A DNA stretch of 64,000 nucleotides. Source: Mangifera indica. Lineage: Eukaryota; Streptophyta; Magnoliopsida; Sapindales; Anacardiaceae. The notes beneath the pieces were generated by a model. The model was not told the DNA's origin and did not search any database. It saw only the letters and a program-made list of their open reading frames with translations. Made by a program: the position numbers and the translations under genes. Shown one piece after another: positions 1 through 12,158 of the stretch (position 1 is its first letter; each line of letters starts with the position of its first letter). The stretch lies in the NCBI RefSeq assembly GCF_011075055.1, contig NC_058156.1, positions 3,162,001 through 3,226,000 on the forward strand, read 5' to 3'.

Positions 1-191
1 ATACTAATTTATTAAGGTAAGGTGGTAGAGGAAAGTGTGGCATAGGGTACGTCTAGCTCAGACTAGAGTAGGCAAAGAAATACGCAGAGAATAATGACAG
101 ACCTAGAAGTAAAATTTATGATGGTCATAGTTAGAATAACAAAGTAAATTTAATATTAAAATAAAAAAATATTTGTATTAATAAAATATTT
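1..191. other. left flank of gypsy element, no gene seen
   Basis: AT-rich sequence with no coding signal that I recognise. Positions 187-191 read TATTT and form the left target-site duplication of the gypsy element that begins at 192. Confidence 0.5.
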
Positions 192-1741
192 TGTAACACC
201 TATAAGTAAGTTTAAGGGTATTTCAGTCTTTTTTCTAGTCTTCAATTCAGTATTATAAGCTCATGTATGGAGATATAAACGATCGTTATGGTCAACAGAA
301 AGTCAAACTTTTGGACTAGATTATGATTGTGGCGAAAGAAGTTGTCTGAATTGTTTAACCAAACACACGACTATGTATGATTAATACATGTCCATGTATC
401 GCATTCCATGTATAGGATACACGCCCGTGTATGGGTTTCCAAAAGTAAACGACGTGCATCAAAGGACACGTGGCTCATACATGTGGATCCAAATATATGG
501 GAGTGTGTTGAGGTCAACTCACCATGTGCATCTACTCTATACACGATTGTGTGTTAAGTGTCACATGCCCATGTATATGGTTTAGGAGACACACAACATG
601 GGATGACAAACACATAATTGTGTACCCCTAAACAAAAACAAAAGAAGATTATTCACCTTGGTTATGTACATAAGAAGGGAAAGTTATATAAAAAGAATTA
701 ACAAACTAATAAAGGATAAAAAATTCAAGAAAGACATAAATGAGGTGTCTTACTGTATGGACGATGACAAACTCAGATCGAGTCAAATTCAAATCGAAAA
801 GTTAGTAACCTTAAGGCTAGTGTGGCACAACTAGATAGTCACTAGCTATGTGCATAAATGATGATATTTGTAAGAGCAAAAAGGTTAGATACCCATGAGA
901 TGCATCGTGCATTCAATGCCAAGAGACATAACCACCCAGTTCAGTTTAGGTGTACATGGTAAGGATATGGCTTTTAGATATTTCTCACATGATCAACGAG
1001 ATGCACCACATATGTACCTGAGGTAAAGGCCATATTTGGATGGTTAGTCAACAGTTTCAATCATCTTATATGATAAGGGAAGAAACTGCTATTAGAGATT
1101 TTCCCGTGTGGTCAGAGTGTCTTAATAAGATAACCCAATAGGTCATTTGACATATGCGTAAAACATTATAGTAGCTTTTATTAGGGCACCAAATAGGTCG
1201 ATTCCAGCTTGGGTCTATGTGGCTTTAATGGATAACCTATGTCAAGGCACCAAGGTGTCATAGTGTGATAATGGTTAGCTTACAAATGAGATGTTAGTAT
1301 TATCGCAAGATAATTTAATAGTCATGGATATCAAAAGGTTTCCACTTATTGAGTTTTACTCAAGCGTTTCCTTTGTGTAACTTGCGGATAGAGGTAAGTA
1401 GTAAGGCAAACGGGGATCTAGTGGTCCAACGAGAAGCTGCATGAGAAAAAGGGCACCTATGCCATTTTAGTATTGGCAAACATTTAGTTATCTTTATTAG
1501 TATTATCCTTATTTTATGACACATTAAGTTACTCAAGAGTTATTCAGTTATTTTATAACAGAGATTTTCAGACAATTATTATCTTATAAGTTTGATTAAT
1601 AAAACAGTTATTTTTTATTACATAACTTTTTTGCACATTTTATACTTATGATCATGCATTAAAGTTTTTAAATAGTTTAGTTGAACACGTTTCTTTTGGT
1701 ATATTCCTATTAGGGGTATGTATCTAAAGAGAGGTGTTATG
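192..1741 (+). repeat. left (5') LTR of the gypsy element
   Basis: About 1.55 kb, beginning TGTAACACCT and ending in GGTGTTATG, homologous to 6435-7759. Matching blocks include the first 200 bp and the final 250 bp, for example the stretch around AAATAGTTTAGTTG. The two LTRs differ by large indels, so this copy is about 225 bp longer. Imperfect palindromes of the form ACAC-N-GTGT recur at roughly 410-440, 525-555 and 575-630. The strong divergence between LTRs implies an old insertion. Confidence 0.82.
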
Positions 1742-2188
1742 TTTTTGCTATTAAAGTATGATTTGGTACCTAAAAAGGTGAAAAGTTTATGTTTAAAAAA
1801 TGCATATAGAGTTAAGTAAAAAAGTAACCCCTCGTGTAGCGTTGACTGCCTTTGTATGCTTATCGTTGTAAGTATAATATACTACTTTTAGATTAAAAGT
1901 AATATTTGCCTAAAGGTTACTGTGATTTCAGAATGAGGAGATCTAGGAGATTAATCAGAGATGCCCAGAGGTCTTTATCCGAGAGAGGAGACAAGCAAAA
2001 GCTCAGGGACAGGCACCTAACGTTCTAGTTTGCACCTTTTATTGATAGTGTTGTCATCCACCAAATTATAGAGAAGGTTCTAAGGTAGAACAGAATGGTG
2101 TTAGCAAGTATGGGGTATCCAACCCAGGCCCCGCTATTGCAAGAGCAGTAGTTAGATACAAAGGTACCCTCCTAGTAGAGTAAAATGA

Positions 2189-3085
2189 GTGCATCATATT
2201 TACAACATGTTTAGTGATCATCAACCCCTAGATTTTAGAGGCAGTGCAATGTCAGAGAGACTACCAATCGAAAAGTGCTTAGAGGTAGTAAAAGACGTCA
2301 TGAGGATCTACTTAATATTAAATACTAATAAGATCCAGTATGTCAGCCTTTTGCCAAGAGATGATATAAAGATTTGGTGACAAATGTTGTGTGAGACCTA
2401 TCGAGTTTTAGAGATGTCATAAGTAGACTTTAGATAGGCCTTTGAGTTAGAGTGTGTTTCAGTTGATGTCATGGTGTGAAGACCGAAGAGTTCCTCCATT
2501 TGAGGTAAAAGAATATGTTGGTTAGAGAGTTCTCGATTAAGCTGAACTTATTGGCCAAGTATGCTCTTGGCATGGCTAGTTCAGAGATAGGCAAGTTGGA
2601 TGTATTTATAAGAAGGTTGAGACCAGATATAACCAAAGATGTGATGATAGGAGATAATCCTCCCATGACCTTTTTAGAGGCCTTCAGTCGAGCATTGAGA
2701 TCTGAGACCATAAGACAATGTATGGCTAAGGACAGAGAGTTATTAGTGAAACCTACACTACTAGCTCGATATAGAGATAGAGTTAGTTGTCTATTAGTGG
2801 TAACCAAGAGGGAGACAATAGAGATGGTCCTTGTAAAGATAACAGAGACAAGAAGCCCTTCTAAACTAAAAATAAAAAGAACTGGAAGGGTAAAAAACAA
2901 AGAAAAAAGGAGTAACTCGGACATAATGATTCCATTACATGTCATAGATGTGGTAAGAGACACACTGATGAGTGTTTAGTTAAACATAAGGAGTGTTACA
3001 GATATGATCAGCTAAGACACTTTGTTAAGCAGTACACAACCTCAACAACATTGTTAGCCCCAATAAAGCAGACAGTTAAGGGATG
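2189..3085 (+). pseudogene. gypsy gag relic with zinc knuckles
   Basis: Fragments resemble the chromovirus capsid: a piece near 2215-2380 contains LDFRGS and DDIKIW, matching the family's conserved tryptophan region. Another, at 2515-2979, reads REFSIKLNLLAKYALGM and RRLRPDITKDVM. After a frame change near 2930, the sequence around 2937-3035 encodes CHRCGKRHTDEC followed by CYRYDQLRHF, remnants of two CCHC knuckles that bind nucleic acid. Stops and at least one frameshift break the frame, so no Gag protein is made. The open frame on the opposite strand over 2469-2963 is a shadow of this sequence. Confidence 0.75.
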
Positions 3086-3154
3086 ATAAGCCTGAGTATT
3101 TGCAGCTACTTAGACATAGGCAAATACTAACCCTACAACTTTGACGAGTCAGTT

Positions 3155-4960
3155 ACTATTTCATAATTGCCTTTTATATGCTTTAATTGACTTTGGTGTC
3201 ACACATTGTTTTATTTCTAAAGGCATAGTTGAGAGATTATGACTGGAGCCTTCAGTTGTTTCCCAAATCAAAATAAAGATACCATATGGGGATCAAGTTC
3301 ACAGTAGTTTAATATTGGTAAGGGAGATTGTCTTCCTCAGATGCCACACAATGGTCGTGGGCTTGACAATAATGGACATGCCAAATTTCAATGTGATATT
3401 GGGCATGGACTTCCTCAATAGATACGAAGTTGAAATAGACGATAGAAAGAAAAAAGTTAGATTCAATATAGATGATGGTCAACGGTTCACATTTAGAGAG
3501 GGTCGAATCCTCAATATGATGATTAGTAGTATCAAGGCTAAGAAAATATTGAGTAAAAGGTGTATGACATATTTAGTGCACGTGATTCAGAAATCATCTG
3601 AGATAGCTTCAAGTATAAAAAATGCTTTAGTTGTGTAAGAGTTTCTAGATATATTCCCTTTTAGCCTTTTAGGGTTAGTATTAAAGAAGAAGGTAGAGTT
3701 TAGCATCGAGTTAACCTTGGAAATAACACTAATTTCTAAAGCCTTCTACATAATGGCCCTAACAAAATTGCAAGAACTAAAGAAACAATTACAAGAACTA
3801 CTAGATAGTGGATTCATCAGACCATACCATTCACTATGGGTGCACCAATCCTCACCGTAAAAAAGAAAGATGGATCGATGAGAATGTGTATTGATTATAG
3901 AGAATTGAATAAGGAAATAGTGAAGAATAAGTACCCACTATCGAGAATTAATGATTTGTTCAACCAACTCAAAAGTGTTTCAATGTTCTCTAAGATACAT
4001 TTGAGCTCAGGGTATCATTATGTCAGAATAGCAAAGTAAGATATATCAAAGACTACTTTTAAAACCACATATAGACATTATGAGTTTATGGTCATGCCTT
4101 TTAGATTGACCAATACTCTGATAATATTTATGAACCTCACGAATAAGATGTTCCAAGATTGTTTAGATAAGTTTTTAGTGGTGTTCATTAATGACATCCT
4201 AGTCTATTTTAGAACTCGAGAATGGGTAGCACTTGAGATTTGTGCTTTAGAGATTAAAAAAGAGGTAGTTGTTCACAAAGTTTTCGAGATGTGAGTTTTG
4301 GTTAGATAAAGTAACATTTTTGGGTCATGTGGTTTCAGTAGATGACATATTAATAGACTTTAGCAAAATTGAGACAGTGCTAGAGTGGCAGAGACTTAAC
4401 ATAGCTAAGGAGGTCAATAGTTTTCTAGGATTGGCAGACTATTACAGACAATTTGTTAAGGGATTCGTTAAGTTAGCAGGATATTCACAAAATTGAGGTA
4501 ATGCTAGAGTAGGGTATCTAAGAATTAAAAAAAAGATTGACTTCAACTCCTATCCTTGTCTTGTTAGAGAAGAGCGATGACTATGATTTATATACAAATA
4601 CCTCACATCAGGGTTTAGAAGCAATACTAATGTAAAAAGGGAAGGTGATAAGCTTCTGCTTCCCATCAGTTGAAGGAGTGTAAAACTAGATACCCCATTC
4701 ATAATTTTGAGTTGGAAACTGTAGTGTTTGCACTTAAGATATGATGACACTACCTATATGGGGTAAAAAGTAACATTTACATGTATCACAAAAGCCTCAA
4801 ATATTTTTTCACCCAAAAGAAACTGAATATGAGATAAAGACGGTGGTTGAAGTTGGTAAAAGAATATAAATATGAGATTAAGTACAACCCAGGTAAGGCC
4901 AATGTAGTTGTAGATGTTTTGATCAGGAAAGTGTTCCTATTACAAATTACCGTTCACTAT
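3155..4960 (+). pseudogene. gypsy protease, reverse transcriptase and RNase H relic
   Basis: The protease active site appears near 3185 as LIDFGVTHCFIS, where the family has D-S/T-G, so the catalytic motif reads DFG. The protease ends at NVILGMDFLNRYEVEID (about 3390-3440). Reverse transcriptase follows with [17 protein letters not shown] (3862-3912), [16 protein letters not shown] (3990-4038) and the catalytic box FINDILVY (about 4185-4208) in place of FIDDILVY. RNase H is marked by DLYTNTSHQGLEAIL (about 4585-4630) and by NPGKANVVVDVL near 4890. Frame changes (for example near 3833) and many stops separate the pieces. Two catalytic aspartate-motif changes and the stops make it inactive. Confidence 0.85.
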
Positions 4961-5149
4961 GATTTATAATAAGAGTTAGTGAAAGAGCAGATAGAGGTAA
5001 TCACTAGGCAGTTGATAAGTCTTTAGATTCAGTTGACCTTTATGGATGAGATTCATATAGCTCAAACTTTAGATGAAAGATGTGCTTAGATTAGATAAAA
5101 GATGGTAGGGAATACTGAGACTAAGTTCAGTATGGTAGAAGACATCCTA

Positions 5150-6423
5150 GCAGAGGCACATAATCCTTTTACATGACCCATCTAGGAGTGTAAATATATA
5201 TCAAGATTTGAAGAAGATGTTCTGGTAGCTAGGAATGAAGAAAGACATTACAGACTGTATGACTAAGTGTCTTATATGTTAGCAAGTTAATGTTAAACAT
5301 TAGAGGCCATTTGGACTTTTACAGCCCCTTAGCATTCTTGAATGGAAGTAGAGGCACATATCGATAGATTTTGTGGTTAGATTGCTGAAGGTTAGAGGTG
5401 GCTATAATGCATTATAAGTTATAGTGGATCGATTGACCAAATTGACACATTTCATAATAGTCAGAGACACTATAAGTATGGATCAGCCGGATCATATCTA
5501 TATGAGAGAGATTGTCAGACTTTATGGAGTACCTAGGATGATAGTATTAGATTGAGACACCAAATTTGTCTCAGCATTTTGGTAGAGTATACAGAAGTTC
5601 TTGGGTACAAGATTGAAATTCAGCACAATATATCATCCCCAAACTTATGGATAAACTAAAAAAGTCAATCAAGTGATTGAGGAGATGTTGAGAGTTTGTT
5701 GCCTAGACAAAGGAAGGATTTGGATTGATGTTTTTTCATTGACGAAGTTTGTTTATAATTACTAGATAATCATCAAGATGACTCCTTATGAGACTTTATA
5801 TAGCAAGAGATGTCTATCACCGTTACATTGAGATGAGATAGGAGAGAGAGATGTCTTAGCTTAGTCATTGGGACCTGAGCTGACCCAAAGAATGATTGAG
5901 GATATGAGGTTGATTAAAGAAAGGATAAAGTAAGCCCAAGAGTGTCAAAAGAGTTATACATATTAGAAGAGGCATGATCTTGAGTTTCAAGTGGGTGATA
6001 AGGTATTTGTCAAAATAGCCCCCTACAAGCATGTTATGAGATTTGGTAGGAAAGGCAAGTTAGTGTCGAGATTTATGGGACCCTTTGAGGTATCAGAGCC
6101 TATAAGTAAGGTCACTTACCGACTTGTACTACCCATGAGCATGGATCGCATTCATAATATGTTCTATGTATCAGTGTTATGTAAGTATATCAATGATCCC
6201 ACCCATGTGCTCAGTGTTGAGAATGTCAAGCTCGAGGATAATCTGGTCTATGAGGAGTTGTTAGTTCAAATATTAGATAGACGAGTTAAGGAGTTCATAC
6301 CTAAGCAAATTCCCCTAGTAAAAGTCCTTTAGAGGAATCATTGAGTTAAGAAAGCCACATGAGAGGTTGAGAAAGATATGCAACAGAGATTCCCACATCT
6401 GTTCGAGGATAAAATTCATATTT
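5150..6423 (+). pseudogene. gypsy integrase with chromodomain-like tail, relic
   Basis: The region reads as a nearly collinear integrase with internal stops. It contains KMFW followed by a stop then LGMKKDITDCMTKCLIC (about 5210-5280), HISIDFVVRL (about 5355), VDRLTKLTHFI (about 5425), IYHPQTYG (about 5628) and MTPYETLYSKR. The open stretch 5991-6332 carries GDKVFVKIAPYKHVMRFG and PISKVTYRLVLP, the family's GPY/F-type module, then YEELLVQILDRRVKEF. The final segment, VKVL-stop-RNH-stop-VKKAT, ending RFPHLFEDK near 6410, matches the chromodomain-like tail typical of Tekay/Del elements. Several stops fall where the family has tryptophan or glutamine. Confidence 0.83.
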
Positions 6424-6434
6424 AGGGGGAGGAT
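6424..6434 (+). other. polypurine tract of the gypsy element
   Basis: AGGGGGAGGAT lies immediately before the right LTR, the expected place for plus-strand priming in reverse transcription. Confidence 0.8.
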
Positions 6435-7759
6435 TATAACACCCATAGGTAAACCCAAAAGCATTCCAGTCTTTTTCATAGTTTTAAATTCTATGACTTT
6501 TGAATTTCAGTAGTATATACCTGTGTATGGAGATATACATGGTTATGTATGGTCAGCAAAAAGTTAAACTTTTGGACCAGATTGTGATCATGACCAAACA
6601 AGAAGTTACCTTAATTATATAGTTAGACACATGGCTGTGTATAGTCCATACACTCTCGTGTATCACATTTTAAGGATAAAATAAAAACATAGTCAACTCT
6701 AATTTTCACATATTTTTTTTACTTTTTAGTCGCTTAAAAATTGAAAAAATGTGAGAGAGGAGTCTGTGGTCGCTTGAGGAGTCACCACCAATCATCAAAA
6801 TCATTGTAGCTGCGTAAAAGAGTCTTTGTCATTAGAATCCAAGCAAGTGGAGCGGCTTCTCTTGTTTGAGCATGTAATCTTAGGAATGTTTTGTTATATA
6901 TATGATCTAGAGGTGTTTAGATATAGTAGCGATGATTTAGTTGATGAAACTAATGTTATATGCAAAAATGAAGAATTATTTGCATGTCTAATCTCTTGAT
7001 TGTATGAATGTTATATGTTTTGGCTTAATTGATGCTTTAAAGCCATGTATGTGTACTTTGATTAAATAAATTGTATGAATATCATGTTTAGGTGTGTAGA
7101 GACTTTTGTATGTCTTAAAAGAAGTAATCTTGTTGGATTTGCAGTAAAAAAAATATGGAAACCCTATGACACGATTTTCAAATCACGACACACGATCGTG
7201 TGTGGCTTTATATACACTAGTGTATCATTTCAGAAATTTTGAAAGTCCAAAGATCTTGTGCTTATTCTGAGGAAAAAAATGCACAGTTGTGTGGTATAAG
7301 ATACATGATCGTGTATGGCTTTCCAAACGTGAACGATGTGGATGTCGAAAGGTCTCAACTTATTAAGTTTTACTCACGCATTTCCTTTGTATGTTTTGCA
7401 AGTAGAGGTGAGTAACCGAACAGGTAGAGATCCAGTGATCCAACAAGCAGCTGCACGAGGAGAGGGGTGCTTATATCATTCCAATATTGATAGATATTGA
7501 ATTATCTTTATTATTATTATCATTATTTTTTGACACATTGAGTTACTTAGGAGTTATTCAGTTATTTTATAACAAAGATTTTCAGACAATTATTATTATC
7601 TTATAAGTTTAATTAATAAAACAATTATTTTTTATTATACCATCTTTTTGCATGTTTTATACTTATAATCATACATTAAAGTTTTTAAATAGTTTAGTTG
7701 TGCAACTCTGTTTTGGTATATTTCTATCAAGGTATATATATCTAGAAAGGGTTGCTACA
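6435..7759 (+). repeat. right (3') LTR of the gypsy element
   Basis: About 1.33 kb, beginning TATAACACCC and ending GGTTGCTACA. It is homologous to 192-1741 at both ends but shorter and diverged. A perfect palindrome, CACACGATCGTGTG, sits at about 7188-7201, with related ACAC...GTGT motifs at about 6630-6665, 7210-7225 and 7272-7315. Confidence 0.82.
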
Positions 7760-7764
7760 TATTC

Positions 7765-8560
7765 ATTAACCAATATTTTTATAATTGTCATTGATATAAT
7801 TTCATTTTTTGAGAATATTGTGAAGTGATTTTATTATCAAATACTATTAAATACATCATTTTCTATATAAACAATTAGAGTTAGATCCAAATCAAGTTAG
7901 CTTAGTCTCAAAAATTGGTTCGGTTCTGTTTGACTCAAATTTGTATAGTTCGAATTCAAACCAAATTCAAATAGAAATATCTTGTTTTGTAAATTGAGCC
8001 AAACTCGAGTTTTGGTATTCAACTTAAGTTTGACTTGAATTCATAACTCAAATATGTAGTTTGGATTTGTGGCTTAAGTTCGATATAAATTCATGATTCA
8101 AATCAACGACTTAAATTTGTGGTTTAAATTCGTTATTCAAGTTTATAGTTTATTGACAAAATGACATTATTTTTTCAAAATAATAGGTAAAACAATGTTG
8201 TTTTGTAAATAAGCTACAAACTCAAATCATGAATCTGATCCACTAACTCAAATAATAAATTTAAGCTGAATCGAATCAAGTCAAATCATTTTTTTTAAAA
8301 CTAATCTCAAGCCACTTTAAATTTTAGTTTGACAAATTCAAGTCAAACTGGAATGAAACTATTTTTTATTTGAATCAAACTCAAATCAAAAGATGTTTAA
8401 GTCCAATATAATTCATTCCCACTCTTATAAACAATTAAGTTCTCATTCATCTACCAATAAATTTATTAAACCACACATAAATTATGGATTTTTTAAAAAA
8501 TTTAAGGAGGGCCAACTTAAATTTTTCTAAATTTGTGGATTATTTTTCGCTGAGAAGTCA
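7765..8560. repeat. AT-rich low-complexity repeat, no gene
   Basis: Positions 7870-8410 consist of short degenerate repeats of CAAATTCAAA, GATTCAAATC and TTCAAGTC type on both strands, probably the remains of a non-autonomous element. I see no clean termini and no coding signal. The 5' flank of the GDSL gene begins near 8540. Confidence 0.5.
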
Positions 8561-8698
8561 GGGAGGGTGACCCTCCTTGACCCTACCTAAAGCCACCGGT
8601 GGGCGCGAGACTCTGTCGTTGTGCATTGCAACGCGTTTCTTCTCAAGATCTAAGCTCTATAGCCAGTAGGCTCCAAGCGCACTTAAACTTGACGAAAA

Positions 8699-11490
8699 AT
8701 GAGGCCACAAATAGTGTTATTTGGAGATTCAATAACGGAGCAATCTTTCGGATCAGGTGGTTGGGGTTCTTCTCTTGCTGACACTTACTCTCGCAAGGTT
8801 TTACATTTCTTTAATCGTACTTTTTCCCTAGTCTTTTTCTAATATACTCAGTAATTATTTTCTAGTTTCTTCAACTGGATTTCTGTTTGCTTTCTTGATT
8901 TATATAGGCTGATGTATTAGTTCGTGGCTATGGTGGCTACAATACTAGATGGGCATTGTTCTTGTTATGTCACATTTTCCCTCTGGTAATTCATTATTCT
9001 TTTTCGTTGTCAATATAATTTCATGCTTTAAGACGCCAAATGGGTTTGGTTTCTTGTAAGCACTGGTTGTTTTCGTGGGTTAATTCTAAATCGAGGCACT
9101 TTTTGTTCCTTGATATTGTTGTAGCACAATAAAATACCTCCAGCCGTCACCACAATTTTCTTTGGGGCTAATGATGCAGCCCTTCTTGGGAGAACGAGTG
9201 AAAGGCAGCATGTTCCCGTGGAAGAATACAAGAACAATCTCAGAAAAATGGTTCAGCATTTGAAGGTTCAAATTTAGAATTTTGTTTTTTAAATAATTAT
9301 GCAATCTATTTATTAGATTGTGGTTTTGTTAACGTATTTGCTTGTCCTTTACTAGAGGCTGCAGTCATTTGGGTTTATCCTTCTTGACTGTGTTGTATTC
9401 TGTATTTTATATCTTCTGAACAATAGATAAGTGCATCCTATGATTGATGCCTTCGTTTCCTAACTCATGTTCTGATAAGTAATTTATCTTGGCATGTTGC
9501 GATGCTCTAATTTATTCATAAGAGTTTGGTGTATACGTTTTATCTGGTTTTAGACAAGATGCTCTAATTCATTCTTAAGAGTTTGGTGTATACGCTTTAA
9601 CTGGTTTTAGACAAGTATGATTTCAGTCGCTAGATGTGTATCATTTTATATGGTGATTCTCATTGCAGGAAGTCTCCCCCACGATGCTAGTTGTGCTTAT
9701 TACTCCACCACCAATTGATGAGGAAGGGCGTAAAGCATATGCACAGTATGATAGTGCTTCCCCTTATATTAACAAACGCTTATGAAAGTGAAACATAAAC
9801 ACGCACATGTACCCAATCTATTCACCCAGCAAACGTCTAATTATAGATAGACAGTGAGAGGCAACTATCCACTAATGGTAGATAGACTGTGAGAGTTGAT
9901 GCCTTGGTTTTACCATGGTATGGCAGAGCCTAGTTATTTACTAGTTATGGTAATTGGCTGTATAAATATTGGTATATATTCAAAAGTGGAGAAGTTATGC
10001 TATGTTTTTTTAACTGGATTTCTTACCATGGAACTAGATGAAGATTTGAGATCTTATCTCCCTAATTTTATATTGTTAATAAGCCCTATTCATGTCTAAA
10101 AATTTCGTTTGCCTTGTGTCTATATTGTTGTTTCTGGCATTTTTTCACTTTGTTTTGCTGCACAGTGTTTTTGATATCTTGCACTTTTTCACCATTCAAT
10201 ATTCATAACTTGTTTAGATGTAATCTTTTTCACCATTCTATATGTACTTAGACAATCATGGTTTTACACTCCAAAAGCTAGATTCACTCTGGAGAGAGGA
10301 CTAATATTGTCCTTTGTTTGAGGTCCTGTAGCAAAGAGGTTTTTTGTTGTTTGCATGAAAAAGCCTTAAACCAAAACTTTAAAAAATTGAGGGATGGAGT
10401 AATCTAAATCTGAAATTAGATCTTATGGATACTATGTTTCATTGTTTCCTCTTCTGTGTTGCTGCTATTTGAAATCCTGGTGGCAGAAAATACATATGAT
10501 TGACACAGTTTCAAATCTTGGCCTCCTGAGTCACAAAATTATAAGTCCTCAATTAATTTTTAGTAGTAAAATTTGTTACTATAACATTATTTACTGTGAT
10601 GTGTTGGTTATGTCTGTAATAATGATGTCTTGCAGATCCGTTTATGGTGAGAAAGCTATGAAAGAGCCTGAGAGGACAAATGAAATGGCTGGAGTTTATG
10701 CTAGACATTGTGTTGAACTGGCAAAAGGTCTGGGTATCCCTGCCATTGATCTGTGGTCCAAGATGCAGGAAACAGAAGGTTGGCAGAAAAAATTCCTCAG
10801 GTTTGTGATATAAAAAACTTCTTCTAGAATGTATGGTTCTGTGAAAAAGTAAGTCAACAGGTTTTTCCAAGCAAATAGTATTTTCTTGTGTTAACCAAGC
10901 TTAGTCTAACTACTGCAATAGTCCGAATGAATTGAATGGAAGTAGCTTCTGTCTGTTGATCCTTTTCAGAACAATAAAACTAAGTGCACCAGTTTTGAAT
11001 ATTTAATTGGATACCTAAATGATGTCTTATCATGTGATTGAGTGATTTTGAATTAAGATAGATTAACACCCAATCACAAAATGACATATCATCTAGATAC
11101 TCAATTGGATACTCAAAACTAGGTGCATATAGCGTTGCTCTTTTTAGAAAAGGTGTACTCAAATGATGAGGCTTTTGATTGAAGAATTTGATCAGGGGAT
11201 TCATTGTTGGCAGCCCAATGTTTCTTGGAGAGTATAAACACCTTAATGGTGGCAAAGAAAATCATGTGCAAGATAAAAATTCTTCTCTTTTTTTTTTTTT
11301 TTTCAACAACAGTGATGGGTTGCACCTTAAGTCAGAAGGCAATGCAGTGGTTCACCAAGAAGTTGTGAGAGTTCTAAAAGAAGCATGGTTTTCTCCTGAA
11401 CAAATGCCATATGATTTTCCTCACCACTCAGTAATTGATGGAAAACACCCTGAGAAAGCTTTCCAACTGCAATGCCCTGCTGAATTCTAG
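8699..11490 (+). CDS. GDSL/SGNH-type esterase (IAH1/CPRD49-like), six exons
   Basis: The exons are 8699-8797, 8908-8985, 9125-9265, 9669-9745, 10636-10800 and 11313-11490. All introns are GT-AG and the joined frame gives 245 residues ending AEF. The protein is an SGNH hydrolase. Block I is FGDSITEQ near residue 8 (nucleophile Ser), the glycine block is RGYGGYNTRW, block III is FFGANDAALLG (oxyanion Asn and Asp), and block V is DGLHLKSEGN (catalytic Asp and His) in the last exon. The size suits the short intracellular plant group related to isoamyl acetate-hydrolysing esterase, and I recognise it as closest to Arabidopsis At5g45920. It lacks a signal peptide, so a cytosolic esterase is likely; the substrate is unknown. 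The ATG at 8699 was chosen because MRPQIVLFGDS matches the usual family start. Confidence 0.92.
10979..11133. mobile_element. MITE in intron 5 of the GDSL gene
   Basis: About 155 bp with terminal inverted repeats of roughly 40 bp: the left arm begins TGCACCAGTTTTGA and the complement of the right arm begins TGCACCTAGTTTTGA. Its core, TATCATGTGATTGAGTGATT, resembles cores near 36360, 43600, 49640 and 62510. It lies well inside the intron and should be spliced out. Confidence 0.72.
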
Positions 11491-12158
11491 TCAAGACAGG
11501 CTTGGAAATTTGTTCTCTCTTTTAATTTTTCTATTTGATGAAAAGATTTGGACTGCTTTTTCCTAGTCATGCCAAATGAAACAGTGTTGGCCTTTTGCCT
11601 ATTTTATCAGATGCTGACATGCGCTCTGTATTTAAGAGCACTTAAAATATAAAATCGGGAATTTTGTGAAACAGGAAGTCTGGTTTCTCTTGTTCTTGCT
11701 TTAAGTTAGCATAATCAAAGCTTATTTATTTATAGTGATTAAAGAAGAGAAAATGCCTACTGTTACTCTGACCATTCTTCCTCTATTTAAGTTGTCATTA
11801 ATGCATATTAATTTGGTTATAATTGTGTTTCATTCTCTAATATAAAAATGAGAGTCTAAATTTGATATCAATGTGGGAATAAGAGAGAGAGAAGCAAATT
11901 TAATCCATTTCAGTTATATTTTTTTAACCACTAATTCACTTTTAATATCTAGTTATCAAGAATATTAACTGTCAAGTGCCAAGGTCCGGGAATTAATTTA
12001 TTCTAATCAGACATTAAAGAATATTTGTAAATTAAAAAAGAAAAAGAGCTTAATGGCCATAATTGTAAAATGAAAAGGAAAGTAATGCATTCTCTTGCTC
12101 ACATATTAAGGAGCACAAAGGTGACAATTTCAGAACGCTCAAAGCATGCTTTCTTTTC
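11491..12158. other. intergenic: GDSL 3' flank and MYB promoter
   Basis: AT-rich sequence between two genes on the same strand. The first 200 bp probably hold the esterase 3' UTR. I found no confident TATA box or other regulatory site. Confidence 0.4.

Larger units (their letters stand above)
192..7759 (+). mobile_element. degenerate Ty3/gypsy chromovirus (Tekay/Del-like), full length
   Basis: The element is bounded by two related LTRs. The left starts TGTAACACCT at 192 and the right starts TATAACACCC at 6435. Both end in a shared block that finishes near 1741 and 7759. The flanking 5-mers, TATTT at 187-191 and TATTC at 7760-7764, match at 4 of 5 positions as an aged target duplication. Inside, in order, lie relics of gag, zinc knuckles, aspartic protease, reverse transcriptase, RNase H, integrase and a C-terminal chromodomain-like tail, which is the Ty3/gypsy order. 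A polypurine tract abuts the right LTR. I did not find a convincing primer-binding site after 1741. Multiple stops and frameshifts make it non-autonomous. The Tekay/Del assignment rests on the gag and integrase tail motifs and is less certain than the superfamily. Confidence 0.88.

Noticed and set aside
1742..1790. Primer-binding site after the gypsy left LTR (TTTGGTACC)
   Set aside because: Only about six bases resemble a tRNA-Met primer site and the position is off.
2469..2963. 164-codon open frame on the minus strand
   Set aside because: It mirrors the gag relic on the + strand, has no family motifs, and the + strand reading has recognisable Gag features.
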